This document shows, piece after piece, positions 35,501 through 46,167 of a stretch of DNA of 64,000 bases. Each line of letters opens with the position of its first letter. Position 1 is the first letter of the stretch. The notes below the pieces were generated by a model that was not told the origin of the DNA, did no database searches, and saw only the letters and a list, made by a program, of their open reading frames with translations. The DNA is from Rhizobium sp. TH2 (GTDB lineage Bacteria; Pseudomonadota; Alphaproteobacteria; Rhizobiales; Rhizobiaceae), in NCBI RefSeq assembly GCF_024707525.1, contig NZ_CP062231.1, positions 3,410,001 to 3,474,000 of the forward strand, read 5' to 3'. The translations under genes were made by a program, and so were the position numbers.

Positions 35501-36721
35501 ATGGCGGCGCAACAATCGAGCACGATAAAGGTCTGGCGCAATGCGCGGCTTGCAACGCTCGATGCCTCACGTCCGGGCCTCGGCGAGATCGAGCATGGCG
35601 CCGTTGCCGCAGAGGATGGCAGGATTGTCTTTGCCGGTCCAGAGCGCGACATGCCCGGCTTGGCGAATGCCGAAATCGTGAATTGCGAAGGTCGCTGGAT
35701 CACGCCGGGCCTCATCGATTGCCACACCCATCTCGTCCATGCCGGCAACCGTGCCCATGAATTCGAACTGCGGCTCAATGGCGCGACCTATGAAGAAATC
35801 GCCCGCGCCGGCGGCGGTATCGTCTCTTCTGTAAGATCGCTGCGACAGGCATCCGAGGCAGACCTGATCCGCGAAACCCTCCCCCGGCTTGACGCACTGA
35901 TGGCCGAGGGCGTCACCACGGTCGAGGTGAAATCCGGCTACGGCCTCGACCTCCAAAACGAGATGAAATCGCTGAGGGCCGCCCGCGCTTTGGCCGATGC
36001 ACGCCCAGTCACTGTCCGCACCACCTTCCTCGGCGCGCACGCGCTGCCACCGGAAGCCAATGGCGACAAGACCGCTTACATCGCCAAGGTCATAAACGAG
36101 ATGCTGCCCGCCATCCATGCGGCCGGACTGGCCGATGCGGTCGATGGCTTCTGCGAAGGCATCGCCTTTTCGCCGGGGGAAATAGCACGCGTCTTCGATG
36201 CCGCAACCAAGCTCGGAATGCCGGTCAAGCTCCACGCCGACCAGCTCTCGGACCTTGATGGCGCGGCACTCGCGGCAAGCTATGGCGCTTTGTCCGCCGA
36301 TCATCTCGAATATACCAGCGATGCCGGCGCGGCGGCCATGGCCAAATCCGGCACAACAGCGGTCATCCTGCCGGGTGCCTATTACTTCATCCGCGAGACG
36401 AAGAAGCCGCCGATCGATGCCTTCCGCAAGCATAGCACATCGATGGCCATCGCCACCGACAACAACCCCGGCACCTCGCCGCTCACGTCGCTGTTGCTGA
36501 CCATGAACATGGCCGCGACCTTTTTCCATATGACGGTCGAGGAATGCATCGCTGGTGTCACCCGTAACGCCGCCACGGCGCTCGGCCTGCAGGCCGAGAC
36601 CGGCACATTGAGCACCGGCAAATGGGCCGACCTCGCCATCTGGGACATCGATCGCCCGGCCGAACTCGTCTACCGCATGGGTTTCAACCCGCTGTGGAAA
36701 CGGGTCTGGCGCGGCCAGTAA
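35501..36721 (+). CDS. hutI: imidazolonepropionase
   Basis: 406-residue metal-dependent hydrolase opening imidazolone propionate to formimidoylglutamate. Metal motif [12 protein letters not shown], the GGGIVSSVR loop, [21 protein letters not shown], and DNNPGTSPL with the conserved Asp are all intact. ATG 35501 has GGAAGGA about nine bases upstream; the long open frame running back to 34616 is antisense to hutF. First gene of the hutI-hutH-hutU-hutD operon. Confidence 0.93.
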   Translation: MAAQQSSTIKVWRNARLATLDASRPGLGEIEHGAVAAEDGRIVFAGPERDMPGLANAEIVNCEGRWITPGLIDCHTHLVHAGNRAHEFELRLNGATYEEIARAGGGIVSSVRSLRQASEADLIRETLPRLDALMAEGVTTVEVKSGYGLDLQNEMKSLRAARALADARPVTVRTTFLGAHALPPEANGDKTAYIAKVINEMLPAIHAAGLADAVDGFCEGIAFSPGEIARVFDAATKLGMPVKLHADQLSDLDGAALAASYGALSADHLEYTSDAGAAAMAKSGTTAVILPGAYYFIRETKKPPIDAFRKHSTSMAIATDNNPGTSPLTSLLLTMNMAATFFHMTVEECIAGVTRNAATALGLQAETGTLSTGKWADLAIWDIDRPAELVYRMGFNPLWKRVWRGQ

Positions 36722-36742
36722 GAACGACAGGAAAACAAAGAG

Positions 36743-38278
36743 ATGACCATCACGCTCCACCCCGGCTCCGTCACGCTGGCCGAACTCCAGGCGATTTATT
36801 GGAACGGCGAAAACGCCAAACTCGACCCCTCGTTCGACGCGGCGATCAAGAAATCCGCCGCCCGCATCGCCGAGATCGCCAGCGGCACCGAGCCGGTTTA
36901 TGGCGTCAACACCGGCTTCGGCAAGCTGGCTTCGATCAAGATCGCCGCCGAGGATACGGCCACTCTGCAACGCAATCTCATCCTGTCGCATTGCTGTGGC
37001 CTGGGTGAACCGCTGGCGCCAGAAATTGTCCGCCTGATCATGGCGCTGAAGCTCATCTCGCTTGGCCGCGGCGCATCCGGCGTCCGCATCGAACTGGTGC
37101 GGTTGATCGAAGGCATGCTGGAAAAGGGCGTCGTACCGATGATCCCGGAAAAGGGTTCCGTCGGCGCATCCGGCGACCTCGCGCCGCTGGCCCATATGGC
37201 CGCCGTGATGATCGGTGAAGGCGAAGCCTTTCTGAACGGCTGGCGCCTGCCGGGCGCCGAGGCGCTGAAAAAGGCCGGCCTGACGCCGGTCGAACTCTCC
37301 GCCAAGGAAGGTCTTGCCCTCATCAACGGCACCCAGGTCTCGACCGCCCTCGCCCTTGCTGGTCTCTTCCGCGCCCACCGCGCCTCGCAATCGGCACTGA
37401 TCACCGGCGCGCTTTCGACCGATGCCGCCATGGGCTCGTCGGCACCGTTCCATCCGGATATTCACACCTTGCGCGGCCACAAGGGCCAGATCGATTCCGC
37501 GTCCGCCCTCCGCGCCCTGCTCGAAGGCTCGGTGATCCGCGAAAGCCACATCACTGGTGACGAGCGTGTGCAAGACCCCTATTGCATCCGCTGCCAACCG
37601 CAGGTCGATGGCGCCTGTCTCGATATCCTGCGCCAGGCCGCCCGCACGCTTGAAATCGAAGCCAATGCCGTCACCGACAATCCGCTGGTGCTGGCTGATA
37701 ACTCCGTCGTTTCAGGCGGCAATTTCCACGCCGAGCCGGTGGCCTTCGCCGCCGACCAGATCGCGCTCGCCGTCTGCGAGATCGGTGCAATCGCCCAGCG
37801 CCGCATCGCGCTGCTGGTCGATCCCGCCCTCTCCTACGGCCTGCCGGCATTTCTCGCCAAGAAGCCGGGGCTGAATTCCGGCCTGATGATCGCTGAAGTC
37901 ACCTCCGCCGCATTGATGAGCGAGAACAAGCAGATGTCGCATCCGGCATCCGTCGATTCCACGCCGACCTCGGCCAACCAGGAAGACCATGTTTCCATGG
38001 CCTGCCACGGCGCGCGCCGCCTGTTGCAGATGACCACCAACCTCTTCGGCATTATCGGCATCGAAGCGCTGACCGCCGGCCAGGGTATAGACTTCCGCGC
38101 GCCGCTCATCACCAGCCCGGAATTGATCAAGGCCGTCGCCGCACTCCGCAAGGTCGTCGCGACACTCGAGGTTGACCGCTACATGGCCAATGATCTGGCC
38201 GCCGCCGCCGAGCTCATCGCATCCAACGCGCTCAATGAATCCGTTTCGCCGGGCATCCTGCCCGCACTCGCCGATTAA
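36743..38278 (+). CDS. hutH: histidine ammonia-lyase
   Basis: 511-residue lyase converting L-histidine to urocanate. The autocatalytic MIO prosthetic group forms from Ala-Ser-Gly in [15 protein letters not shown] (residues ~142-156). [20 protein letters not shown] and the late [10 protein letters not shown] are also typical. 21 bp after hutI, with an AAAG-rich leader. Confidence 0.95.
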   Translation: MTITLHPGSVTLAELQAIYWNGENAKLDPSFDAAIKKSAARIAEIASGTEPVYGVNTGFGKLASIKIAAEDTATLQRNLILSHCCGLGEPLAPEIVRLIMALKLISLGRGASGVRIELVRLIEGMLEKGVVPMIPEKGSVGASGDLAPLAHMAAVMIGEGEAFLNGWRLPGAEALKKAGLTPVELSAKEGLALINGTQVSTALALAGLFRAHRASQSALITGALSTDAAMGSSAPFHPDIHTLRGHKGQIDSASALRALLEGSVIRESHITGDERVQDPYCIRCQPQVDGACLDILRQAARTLEIEANAVTDNPLVLADNSVVSGGNFHAEPVAFAADQIALAVCEIGAIAQRRIALLVDPALSYGLPAFLAKKPGLNSGLMIAEVTSAALMSENKQMSHPASVDSTPTSANQEDHVSMACHGARRLLQMTTNLFGIIGIEALTAGQGIDFRAPLITSPELIKAVAALRKVVATLEVDRYMANDLAAAAELIASNALNESVSPGILPALAD

Positions 38279-38307
38279 TCCAGATTTCGTCCTACGGGAG
38301 TCCGACC

Positions 38308-39981
38308 ATGAACAATCCCCGCCACAATATCCGCGATGTCCGCGCCCCTCGCGGCAACACGCTCAACGCCAAGAGCTGGATGACCGAAGCGCCGCTCCGG
38401 ATGCTGATGAACAATCTCGATGCCGAGGTTGCCGAGAACCCGCATGAGCTGGTCGTCTATGGCGGCATCGGCCGCGCCGCCCGCACCTGGGAGGATTTCG
38501 ACCGCATCGTCGCCTCGCTGAAGGACCTCGAGGAGAACGAGACGCTGCTGGTGCAATCCGGCAAGCCGGTCGGCATCTTCCGCACCCACAAGGATGCGCC
38601 ACGCGTGCTGATCGCCAATTCCAACCTCGTGCCGCATTGGGCGACCTGGGATCATTTCAACGAACTCGACAAGAAGGGCCTTGCGATGTACGGCCAGATG
38701 ACGGCGGGTTCATGGATCTATATCGGCACCCAGGGCATCGTGCAGGGCACCTACGAGACCTTTGTTGAGGCCGGCCGCCAGCATTACAACGGCAATCTCA
38801 CCGGCAAATGGATCCTCACCGGCGGCCTCGGCGGCATGGGCGGCGCACAGCCGCTTGCAGCGGTCATGGCCGGCGCCTGCTGCCTGGCGATCGAGTGCAA
38901 TCCGGATTCGATCGATTTCCGCCTGCGCACCCGCTATGTCGATGAGAAGGCCGAGACGCTCGACGAGGCGCTCGCCATGATCGACAAATGGACCAAGGCC
39001 GGCGAAGCCAAGTCGGTCGGCCTGCTCGGCAACGCCGCCGAAATCCTGCCTGAAATGGTCAAGCGCGGCATCCGCCCCGACATGGTCACCGACCAGACCT
39101 CGGCGCATGATCCGATCAACGGTTACCTTCCCGCCGGTTGGACTATGGGCGAGTGGAAAGCCAAGCGTGAAAGCGACCCGAAGGCTGTCGAGAGGGCCGC
39201 CCGCGCCTCGATGAAAGTCCATGTGCAGGCGATGCTGGATTTCTGGAATGCCGGCATTCCGACACTCGACTACGGCAACAACATCCGCCAGGTCGCCAAG
39301 GATGAGGGCCTGGAAAACGCCTTCGATTTCCCCGGCTTCGTGCCGGCCTATATCCGCCCGCTGTTCTGCCGCGGTGTCGGCCCGTTCCGCTGGGCTGCCC
39401 TTTCCGGCAATCCTGAGGACATCTACAAGACCGACGCGAAAGTGAAGGAATTGACGCCCGGCAATACTCACCTGCACAATTGGCTCGACATGGCGCGCGA
39501 GCGCATCTCGTTTCAGGGCCTTCCGGCGCGCATCTGCTGGGTCGGTCTTGGCGATCGTCATCGCCTAGGTCTGGCCTTCAATGAGATGGTCAGGAACGGT
39601 GAACTCTCCGCCCCGATCGTCATCGGCCGCGACCATCTGGATTCCGGCTCCGTCGCCTCGCCCAACCGCGAGACGGAAGCGATGAAGGATGGTTCGGACG
39701 CCGTCTCCGACTGGCCCCTGCTCAACGCGCTGCTCAACACCGCCTCCGGCGCGACCTGGGTGTCGCTGCACCACGGCGGCGGCGTCGGCATGGGCTTCTC
39801 GCAGCATTCCGGCATGGTCATCTGCGTCGATGGCACCGACGATGCCGCCGAGCGCATCGGCCGCGTGCTGTGGAACGACCCGGCAACGGGCGTCATGCGC
39901 CACGCCGATGCCGGCTACGACATCGCCATCGATTGCGCCAAGGAAAAGGGCCTGCGCCTGCCCGGCATTCTCGGCAATTAA
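38308..39981 (+). CDS. hutU: urocanate hydratase
   Basis: 557-residue NAD+-dependent enzyme converting urocanate to imidazolone propionate. NAD-binding stretch [14 protein letters not shown], the active-site region [14 protein letters not shown], and [10 protein letters not shown] are visible. Full length for the family. hutD follows immediately, sharing the operon. Confidence 0.95.
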   Translation: MNNPRHNIRDVRAPRGNTLNAKSWMTEAPLRMLMNNLDAEVAENPHELVVYGGIGRAARTWEDFDRIVASLKDLEENETLLVQSGKPVGIFRTHKDAPRVLIANSNLVPHWATWDHFNELDKKGLAMYGQMTAGSWIYIGTQGIVQGTYETFVEAGRQHYNGNLTGKWILTGGLGGMGGAQPLAAVMAGACCLAIECNPDSIDFRLRTRYVDEKAETLDEALAMIDKWTKAGEAKSVGLLGNAAEILPEMVKRGIRPDMVTDQTSAHDPINGYLPAGWTMGEWKAKRESDPKAVERAARASMKVHVQAMLDFWNAGIPTLDYGNNIRQVAKDEGLENAFDFPGFVPAYIRPLFCRGVGPFRWAALSGNPEDIYKTDAKVKELTPGNTHLHNWLDMARERISFQGLPARICWVGLGDRHRLGLAFNEMVRNGELSAPIVIGRDHLDSGSVASPNRETEAMKDGSDAVSDWPLLNALLNTASGATWVSLHHGGGVGMGFSQHSGMVICVDGTDDAAERIGRVLWNDPATGVMRHADAGYDIAIDCAKEKGLRLPGILGN

Positions 39982-39982
39982 G

Positions 39983-40549
39983 ATGAGGGTCCTTCGCGCC
40001 AGCGATTACAAGGTCATGCCGTGGAAGAACGGCGGCGGCGAGACGACGGAAATCGCGGTCTCGCCCGATGGCGCCGGACTTGCGGATTTCGACTGGCGTG
40101 TCTCGATGGCCAAGGTCGCGGGCGACGGGCCCTTCTCGACCTTTCCAGGCATTGACCGGACGCTGGCGATCCTCGAAAGCGCTGGCATCGTGCTCTCTGT
40201 CGAGGGGGCGGAGCCGAAGCCATTGACGCTTGAGACTGCGCCGCACGCCTTCCCGGCGGATGCTGCCACGTCGGCCGCGCTGATCGGCGGCGCCGTCCTC
40301 GACTTCAATGTGATGAGCCGGCGGGGAAAGATCGATCACCGTGTCGAAAGGCTGGCGAACGAAAAGGTATCCCCAGCGGGCTCGACGCGCCTGCTCCTTT
40401 GCAGCCGGGGCACCCTTGATATCACGGTTGAAGCGAAGACGGAGCGTCTTGGTAAGCGTGACGCCGCCCTGCTGGACGAGACCGAAAATGCCTTGTTAAC
40501 GCCCGGCCCGGATTCCCAGTTCTATCTGGTGGAATTCCGCGCTGCCTGA
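39983..40549 (+). CDS. hutD: HutD family protein
   Basis: 188-residue cupin-fold protein of the HutD family. Visible family points: VMPWKNGGGETTEIAVSP near the N-terminus and WRVSMAKVAGDGPFSTFPG. HutD is thought to modulate histidine utilisation, its exact function being uncertain. ATG two bases after the hutU stop; an upstream frame within hutU is not used. Confidence 0.88.
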   Translation: MRVLRASDYKVMPWKNGGGETTEIAVSPDGAGLADFDWRVSMAKVAGDGPFSTFPGIDRTLAILESAGIVLSVEGAEPKPLTLETAPHAFPADAATSAALIGGAVLDFNVMSRRGKIDHRVERLANEKVSPAGSTRLLLCSRGTLDITVEAKTERLGKRDAALLDETENALLTPGPDSQFYLVEFRAA

Positions 40550-40681
40550 CGGCGTATCTCGGCGTCCACACAATATTCCAGTATCGGCGATTTACCCTTC
40601 ATTAACCATGTCTGGCAACTATGGGCCGCATGAACCCAAATGCGTCGCGAACCGTTTTGCCGCGACCCCAGTGAGGCGACC

Positions 40682-41398
40682 ATGCCGGTTATCACATTTG
40701 CCAATACCAAGGGCGGTGCGGGGAAGACGACGGCGGTGCTGCTGCTTTCGACCGAACTTGCGCGGCTTGGCTACAGGGTCACCATCCTCGACAGCGACCC
40801 GCAGCGCTGGATCACGCGCTGGTACGAGACGTCGGATGCGCCCGATAATCTCAAGGTCATTCCCTATATCAACGCCTCCAACATCCAGACACATCTGCGC
40901 GACAACAAGCCGGATACGGACTATTTCATTGTCGATCTTCCCGGCGCGTCCTCACCTCTGATGGCCGTCGCGATCGGTCTCTCCGATCATATCCTCGTTC
41001 CGATCCAGGGCTGCGCGATGGATGCCAAGGGCGGCGCCCAAGTGCTCGAATTGCTGCGCTATCTCGAAGACAAGGGCGGCATACGCATCGACCATTCGGT
41101 GGTCCTGTCGCGCGTCAATTCGATGGTGACCACCCGCGCGCTGTCTGCCGTCAAGGCGCTGCTTGCCGAGCGGCGCGTCCGCGTGCTCGACACCCCGATC
41201 ATCGAACGTTCGGCCTATCGCGATATCTTCGATTACGGCGGTTCGCTCCATGGCATGGATCCGGAACGCGTCAGCAATCTCGACAAGGCCAAGGAAAACG
41301 CCGAGATGTTCGCCCAGGAAGTGCTGCGACTGGTGCCCATGCGCAAGGCAGCCAATGCCGGCCAAACTGCGGGCAGCGCTGTCCGCTCCGCAGCCTGA
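40682..41398 (+). CDS. ParA-family ATPase
   Basis: 238-residue deviant Walker-A ATPase (NTKGGAGKTTAVLL, residues ~7-20), with Walker B-like region YFIVDLPGASSPLM. No ParB partner gene or parS-like site is adjacent, and it has no HTH, so chromosome partitioning is not indicated. It is convergent, 5 bp apart, with a soluble MCP-like gene of the neighbouring chemotaxis cluster. ParA homologues (PpfA of Rhodobacter, ParC of Vibrio) position chemosensory arrays, so a similar role is conceivable (inference). ATG 40682 with GAGG five bases upstream. Confidence 0.82.
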   Translation: MPVITFANTKGGAGKTTAVLLLSTELARLGYRVTILDSDPQRWITRWYETSDAPDNLKVIPYINASNIQTHLRDNKPDTDYFIVDLPGASSPLMAVAIGLSDHILVPIQGCAMDAKGGAQVLELLRYLEDKGGIRIDHSVVLSRVNSMVTTRALSAVKALLAERRVRVLDTPIIERSAYRDIFDYGGSLHGMDPERVSNLDKAKENAEMFAQEVLRLVPMRKAANAGQTAGSAVRSAA

Positions 41399-41403
41399 TC
41401 TGA

Positions 41404-43146
41404 TTAGAACAAAGCGTCCTCGAAAAGATCCTCGTCGGAAGTCGCACCCGTCAAGACAGGCGCAGCTGCAACAGTGCCACCGGCAGCTACCGGCAGAAAG
41501 CCGTGATGAATCTCGCGCTCCTGCGCCATCGTGTAGACCTTGAAGATGCGAGCGCCGAGATCGGCCACGTTATCTGCAAGGTCGGATATGTCGATCATAT
41601 GCGGGCTCGCCATGCTGGCGGAATGGGAAACGCAATCCTCGATCACGTCGCCGAGTTCGCTCTCGAAATCGAGCGTCGAGATCGCCGCGCTGACCTTGGT
41701 GAACACTTCCTGGCCTTCCCGGGCCAGTTCCTCGATGCCGGCATCCATGCGGCCGCTCACGCCGCGAATGGCGGACAGCGCCTCGCTCAGCGGGCCGGTA
41801 ATGTCGCCAGAACCCGAACCACGATCGGATGAGAAAGCACCGGCGGCGGCTTCCAGCCGCTGCAATTCGTTCATCACCGCATCGGCGGGCACTTCGAGCT
41901 TGCCCGCATAGATGCGCAATTCCGCGCTCACCACGTTGACCGATCGGCCCTCGTCACCCAGTTTCGAGCAGCGCAGGTTGGAATTGAGTGCCATGTAGTG
42001 AATGTCGGTCTTGATCGTGCGGATGACCTCGATGCCGCGCAGCAGGCTTTGCGCGGTCTCCGACGTCGATTGTGCGACCGCATCGGCCTGACTACTTGTG
42101 TCCTGAACGCCGGCGACCAGCTCAACGGCAGCGGCAACGCCGGTTTCGAGCGCCTTGAGCACATTCTCGCCGCCGCCATCCTGGCTATCGGTCATGCCGT
42201 CGCGAAGGCGCAGGATCTCCCTTGTGTCATCGACGAAGCGCGCCATGTTGGTATGAATATTGCGGCATTCGCGCTGGAAATCCGCGGCCGTTTCCTCCAT
42301 CTGCGCTGCGGCGAGCTGCCTGATCACCTCGCCGATCCTCGCCTTGTCGGACTCCGTCAGCGAAGCGCCCTCGCCCACAACGAATTCGTCGAACAGCTGG
42401 AACATCGACTGGATATGCTCGATGCGCTGGCGGGTGATGTCGCCGATCTGCAGCGCGGAGAGGACGGAGGTGATCTTGCCCTGCACACTGCGGGCGAGCT
42501 GCTTCACCTGATTTGCCATCTCAGCGAGCCTGCCGTGATGCTCGGAAATCCTGGCTGCGTTTCCGCTCAGGTCGGCGACCGTACGGGGAACGACGTCCGA
42601 ATATTCCTTCAGGATCCTTCTTGAGAATTCCTGGGCCTTCTCGAGCTGCCCGTGCATGTCGTGCACCTGCTTGGCAAACCGATTGACCTCGCTCTCGCCG
42701 GATTGGATGCGCTCGCGGATTTCATCGGCAAACCCTACGAAATCATCGAGCCCCGCGGCGGTAATCTTCACGCTGATCGCAAAGGTGCGGAGATAGCGCA
42801 TGATCTCGCGCATCTCGCTGATGCTGCCCTGCATGGCACGACAGACGGAAGCGAGTTCAACGAAACCCTTCTGGCGGCTGTCTTCAAAAGCGGGCAGCGT
42901 TCCAAGTTCCTTCGCTGTCGCCTCGATGCCGCCCATCGTCTCGCTGGTCGTGTTCTCGTCGAGCGAGCCGGTCAGCCGGTCAAGCGATCCGATCAGGCGG
43001 TTGAGGATCTCCATGATCGAGATCAGGACGGCGCCACCATCGAGAAATTTCTTCTCGAGCTGCCCGTGCGCTGAGGTCAGTTTCGCCTCCAGGCCAGCCC
43101 TGACGGCCATGCAATCGATCTCGTTCCGCTGGGCATTCATCAACAT
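41404..43146 (-). CDS. soluble MCP-like protein with degenerate signalling tip
   Basis: 580-residue helical, coiled-coil-rich protein with no transmembrane segment or HAMP domain. Its segment around residues 390-430 (TIKTDIHYMALNSNLRCSKL then GDEGRSVNVVSAELRIYAGK) lines up with the MCP tip seen in the two receptors at 47-50 kb ([20 protein letters not shown] then [20 protein letters not shown]), but the highly conserved E-A-A-R core is replaced by L-R-C-S-K. The N-terminal ~370 residues are repeats of helix without a known sensor domain. ATG 43146 has AGGA seven bases upstream; ATG 43176 is also open. Divergent from the STAS-CheY-CheA operon; probably part of that system. Confidence 0.72.
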   Translation of the reverse strand: MLMNAQRNEIDCMAVRAGLEAKLTSAHGQLEKKFLDGGAVLISIMEILNRLIGSLDRLTGSLDENTTSETMGGIEATAKELGTLPAFEDSRQKGFVELASVCRAMQGSISEMREIMRYLRTFAISVKITAAGLDDFVGFADEIRERIQSGESEVNRFAKQVHDMHGQLEKAQEFSRRILKEYSDVVPRTVADLSGNAARISEHHGRLAEMANQVKQLARSVQGKITSVLSALQIGDITRQRIEHIQSMFQLFDEFVVGEGASLTESDKARIGEVIRQLAAAQMEETAADFQRECRNIHTNMARFVDDTREILRLRDGMTDSQDGGGENVLKALETGVAAAVELVAGVQDTSSQADAVAQSTSETAQSLLRGIEVIRTIKTDIHYMALNSNLRCSKLGDEGRSVNVVSAELRIYAGKLEVPADAVMNELQRLEAAAGAFSSDRGSGSGDITGPLSEALSAIRGVSGRMDAGIEELAREGQEVFTKVSAAISTLDFESELGDVIEDCVSHSASMASPHMIDISDLADNVADLGARIFKVYTMAQEREIHHGFLPVAAGGTVAAAPVLTGATSDEDLFEDALF

Positions 43147-43502
43147 GGGTTGTCCTACGCAAATACATGAAGGCACTGGAGTATTTGAATAGCAGCAAGA
43201 TACGAATGTCCGGTAAACCTGAGTTGTAACGGGACATCGATCTACTGGCCGGCATATCGTGAAAGAGGCTTAAGGGAGATATAATCCAGAAACCACGGAT
43301 ATTGGCGAATATCGCTGAATTTGCAGCGAAATCAACGATCTCCAAAATTCCAAAAAGAATGGCTATGAATTATCATCGATGGTTTCTCATACAACTTCCA
43401 CTACATTTCTCGCCCTGCTGCGTTCACACATTGTTAGCCATTAAATGTGAATCCTAGCCAGAATAGCCAGGAGCATCTAACAACTATTGGGGCAGTATAT
43501 TA
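43147..43502. other. divergent intergenic region before the che operon
   Basis: 356 bp, AT-richer than the flanks, between the MCP-like gene and the STAS gene, so it should hold promoters for both. I see no clear -35/-10 pair, no strong hairpin and no open frame worth calling. The STAS start has only a weak GGGG 11 bases upstream. Confidence 0.4.
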
Positions 43503-43802
43503 ATGACCTTTTCATTTCCTGAGACGGTCAACATAAGAACTATTGGCGATCTAAAAGAAGAAATAATCGCCAAGATTTCCAGTGTCGACCTTATTGAACT
43601 TGATCTCGGCAAATGTAGTGACATCGATTTGTCGGCGTTGCAGCTCATTGAGTCCGTCAGGATCTATGCCGCGAGCACCGGCAAGCAAATGAAGCTTTCC
43701 ACTCCAGCCAATGCGGCAGTCGCATCAACCCTGACCCGCGCCGGCTTTACCGAACGAATGACTCCGGAAGACCGCCTCTTCTGGCTCCACAAAGAGGATT
43801 GA
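43503..43802 (+). CDS. STAS-domain protein
   Basis: 99-residue STAS (sulfate transporter/anti-sigma antagonist) domain protein. Core strand-helix pattern LIELDLGKCSDIDLSALQLI, where DLSALQL corresponds to the DSSGLQL phosphorylatable loop of anti-sigma antagonists. STAS proteins are found in some chemosensory clusters, where they may link to CheA or to a kinase. First gene of the che operon; the CheY start lies 2 bp after its stop. Confidence 0.75.
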   Translation: MTFSFPETVNIRTIGDLKEEIIAKISSVDLIELDLGKCSDIDLSALQLIESVRIYAASTGKQMKLSTPANAAVASTLTRAGFTERMTPEDRLFWLHKED

Positions 43803-43804
43803 TC

Positions 43805-44173
43805 ATGAGCGCGCGCATTCTCACCGTCGACGATTCCGCGAGCATCCGACTAACCACGAATGTGGCTTTGTCGAACGCCGGCTATAGCGTCACCGAAGCC
43901 ATCAATGGCGCCGAGGGTATCCAGAAGGCGACGTCCGGCAGCTATGACCTGATCGTCACCGATCTTAACATGCCCGTCATGGACGGCCTGACGATGATCC
44001 GTGAACTGCGCAAGATCCCCAGCCAGATGGGCATTCCCATCATCTTCCTGACCACCGAATCCGATGGCAGCATCAAGGAACAGGCCAAGGCCGCCGGCGC
44101 CACCGGCTGGCTGACCAAGCCGTTCGATCCTGAAAATCTTGTCAAGATCGTACGCAAGGTGCTCGGCAAATGA
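43805..44173 (+). CDS. cheY: CheY-type response regulator
   Basis: 122-residue stand-alone receiver. VDDSASIR acidic pair near the N-terminus, phospho-acceptor Asp in LIVTDLNMPVMDG (residue ~53), Thr in FLTTESDG and Lys in WLTKPFDPE. ATG 43805 has GAGG seven bases upstream; an upstream TTG at 43799 is in frame. The receiver would pass signal from CheA; the CheA gene downstream is broken by an amber codon. Confidence 0.9.
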   Translation: MSARILTVDDSASIRLTTNVALSNAGYSVTEAINGAEGIQKATSGSYDLIVTDLNMPVMDGLTMIRELRKIPSQMGIPIIFLTTESDGSIKEQAKAAGATGWLTKPFDPENLVKIVRKVLGK

Positions 44174-46167
44174 GTTTTCCCGATCCGGTTGCCGTATTCA
44201 GGACCGAAGCGGCCGAACTTCTGGAGCAGATCGAGGCGGGACTGCTCGACCTGACCCATGATCTCGGCGACAAGGAACAGGTCGATGCTGTTTTCCGCAG
44301 CCTTCACACGCTCAAAGGCTCGGGTGCGATGTTCGGCTTCGAGGCACTCGCAGCCTTCACCCATCATTGCGAAACAGCCTTCGACAGGGTGCGCAAGGGC
44401 GATGTGCCGGCAACCCGCGAACTGATCGATGCGGTTCTCGAAGCCAAGGATCATATGCGCACGCTCGTGCAATCGCCATCCGGCGACCATGAAGCGACGG
44501 GCGAAGCGCTACTCGCCGGCCTCCGCCACGCGGTCGAAACCGCAGGCAATCCGGATTTCAAGCCGGCTCAAGCCGCCCCTACCCTCACGCACTACAAGAT
44601 TCGCTTCTCGCTGCCCGTCAATGCGATGTCGAACGGCACCAACCCGCTGCCGCTGCTTGACGAGTTGCGCGACCTCGGTGAATGCGTGATCGCCGCCGAC
44701 CGTTCGAAAATTCCCTCCGTCGATGCGCTCGTCGCAACCGACCTTCATATCGCTTGGGATGTCGAACTCACCACTGCACAGCCGAAATCGGCGATCGAGG
44801 ACGTGTTCATCTTCGTGATGGACGATATGCAGCTCGATATCCAGGTCGTCGGCGCGGCCGATGTCCAGCCCGAGGTGCCCGCTGGAACCATACCGGCCGA
44901 GCCGGCCGCCAATCCTGTCGCCGCGCCGGCGCGCGTGCCGGTTGCCGCGCCCTCCCCGGTGCCCGCCATTGCCGAAGCCAAGCCGAACAAGGCGGCCGAA
45001 AACGTCCGTGTTCCGGCCGAACGGCTGGACGAACTGATGGACCGCGTCGGCGAGCTCGTCATCGCCCAGTCGCGGCTCAATCAGTTGTCGAGCCGCAGCG
45101 TCGATCTGGGCCTGCGCGCCGTCTCCGAGGATATCGAACGCCTCTCCCGCGAATTGCGCGACACGATGATGGTACTCCGCATGGTGCCGGTGGCGACCTT
45201 GTTCAGCCGGTTCCGCCGCCTCGTCCACGATCTCGCCCATGAGACGGGCAAGGTGATCGAACTGGTCACCGAGGGCGAATCCACCGAGGTCGACAAGACC
45301 GTCATCGAACGGCTCGCCGATCCGCTCGTCCACCTCGTGCGCAATTCCTGCGACCACGGACTGGAAACCCCAGGCGATCGCCGCGCTAGCGGCAAGACCG
45401 ACAGTGGGCGCGTGACGCTTTCGGCTCGTCAAGCCAGTGGCGAAGTCATCATCACCATCAAGGACGATGGCCGCGGCATCGACCGCGACCGCGTGCGGGC
45501 CAAGGCGGAATCCTCCGGCATCATCACGCCGAATGCCTAGCTCTCGGACCAGGAGGTGCTGCAACTGATCTTTCAGCCCGGCTTCTCCACCGCGGCCCAG
45601 GTCACCAACCTCTCAGGCCGTGGCGTCGGCATGGATGTCGTCAAGCGCACGATCGAAGCGCTGCGCGGCTCAATCAACATCACCAGCAACCCCGGCGAAG
45701 GTTCCGAAATCTCGCTGATGATACCGCTGACGCTCGCCATCATCGACGGCCTTCTCGTGCGTGTCGGCTCCGGCCGCTACGTTATTCCTCTGACTGCGGT
45801 CGAGGAATGCCTGGAACTCTCCATCGAAGACGACATGCGCTCGCGCGGCCGCAGCTTCATCTCGCTGCGTGATAGCCTGGTGCCCTTCATCCGCCTGAGG
45901 GACCTCTTCAACACCGGCACAAGGCCCGATCCGTTCCAGAAGGTGGTGGTGATCTCGACCGGTTCGGAACGCGTCGGCCTCGTGGTCGATCAGATCATCG
46001 GCGACCACCAGACCGTGATCAAATCCATGTCGAAGTTGCATCACGACGTCGCGACCTTTTCGGGCGCGACCATTCTCGGCGACGGCAGCGTGGCCCTCAT
46101 TCTCGATGTCGCCCATCTCGTGGTGGCCGGACAACAACAGGAGGCGCATCTGCGCGCGGCCGGATGA
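44170..46167 (+). pseudogene. cheA: CheA histidine kinase interrupted by an in-frame TAG
   Basis: Chemotaxis kinase. Hpt (P1) phospho-His in RSLHTLKGSGAM (His ~46), a linker with an AP-rich stretch (~240-280), dimerisation helix ELMDRVGELVIAQSRLNQLS, N-box HLVRNSCDHGLETPG and G1 DDGRGIDRDRVRAK. At codon 457 (45538-45540) the frame has TAG, then continues open in the same frame with LSDQEVLQLIFQPGFS, G2 GRGVGMDVVK and the CheW-like P5 domain to 46167. The stop falls between G1 and G2 of the ATPase domain, so a truncated product would lack kinase activity. The change is a single base from CAG or GAG. Readthrough, a sequencing error or true loss are all possible; the rest is intact. Confidence 0.88.

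Noticed and set aside
35567..37597. 676-aa minus-strand frame over hutI and hutH
   Set aside because: Shadow of intact, well-recognised hut genes.
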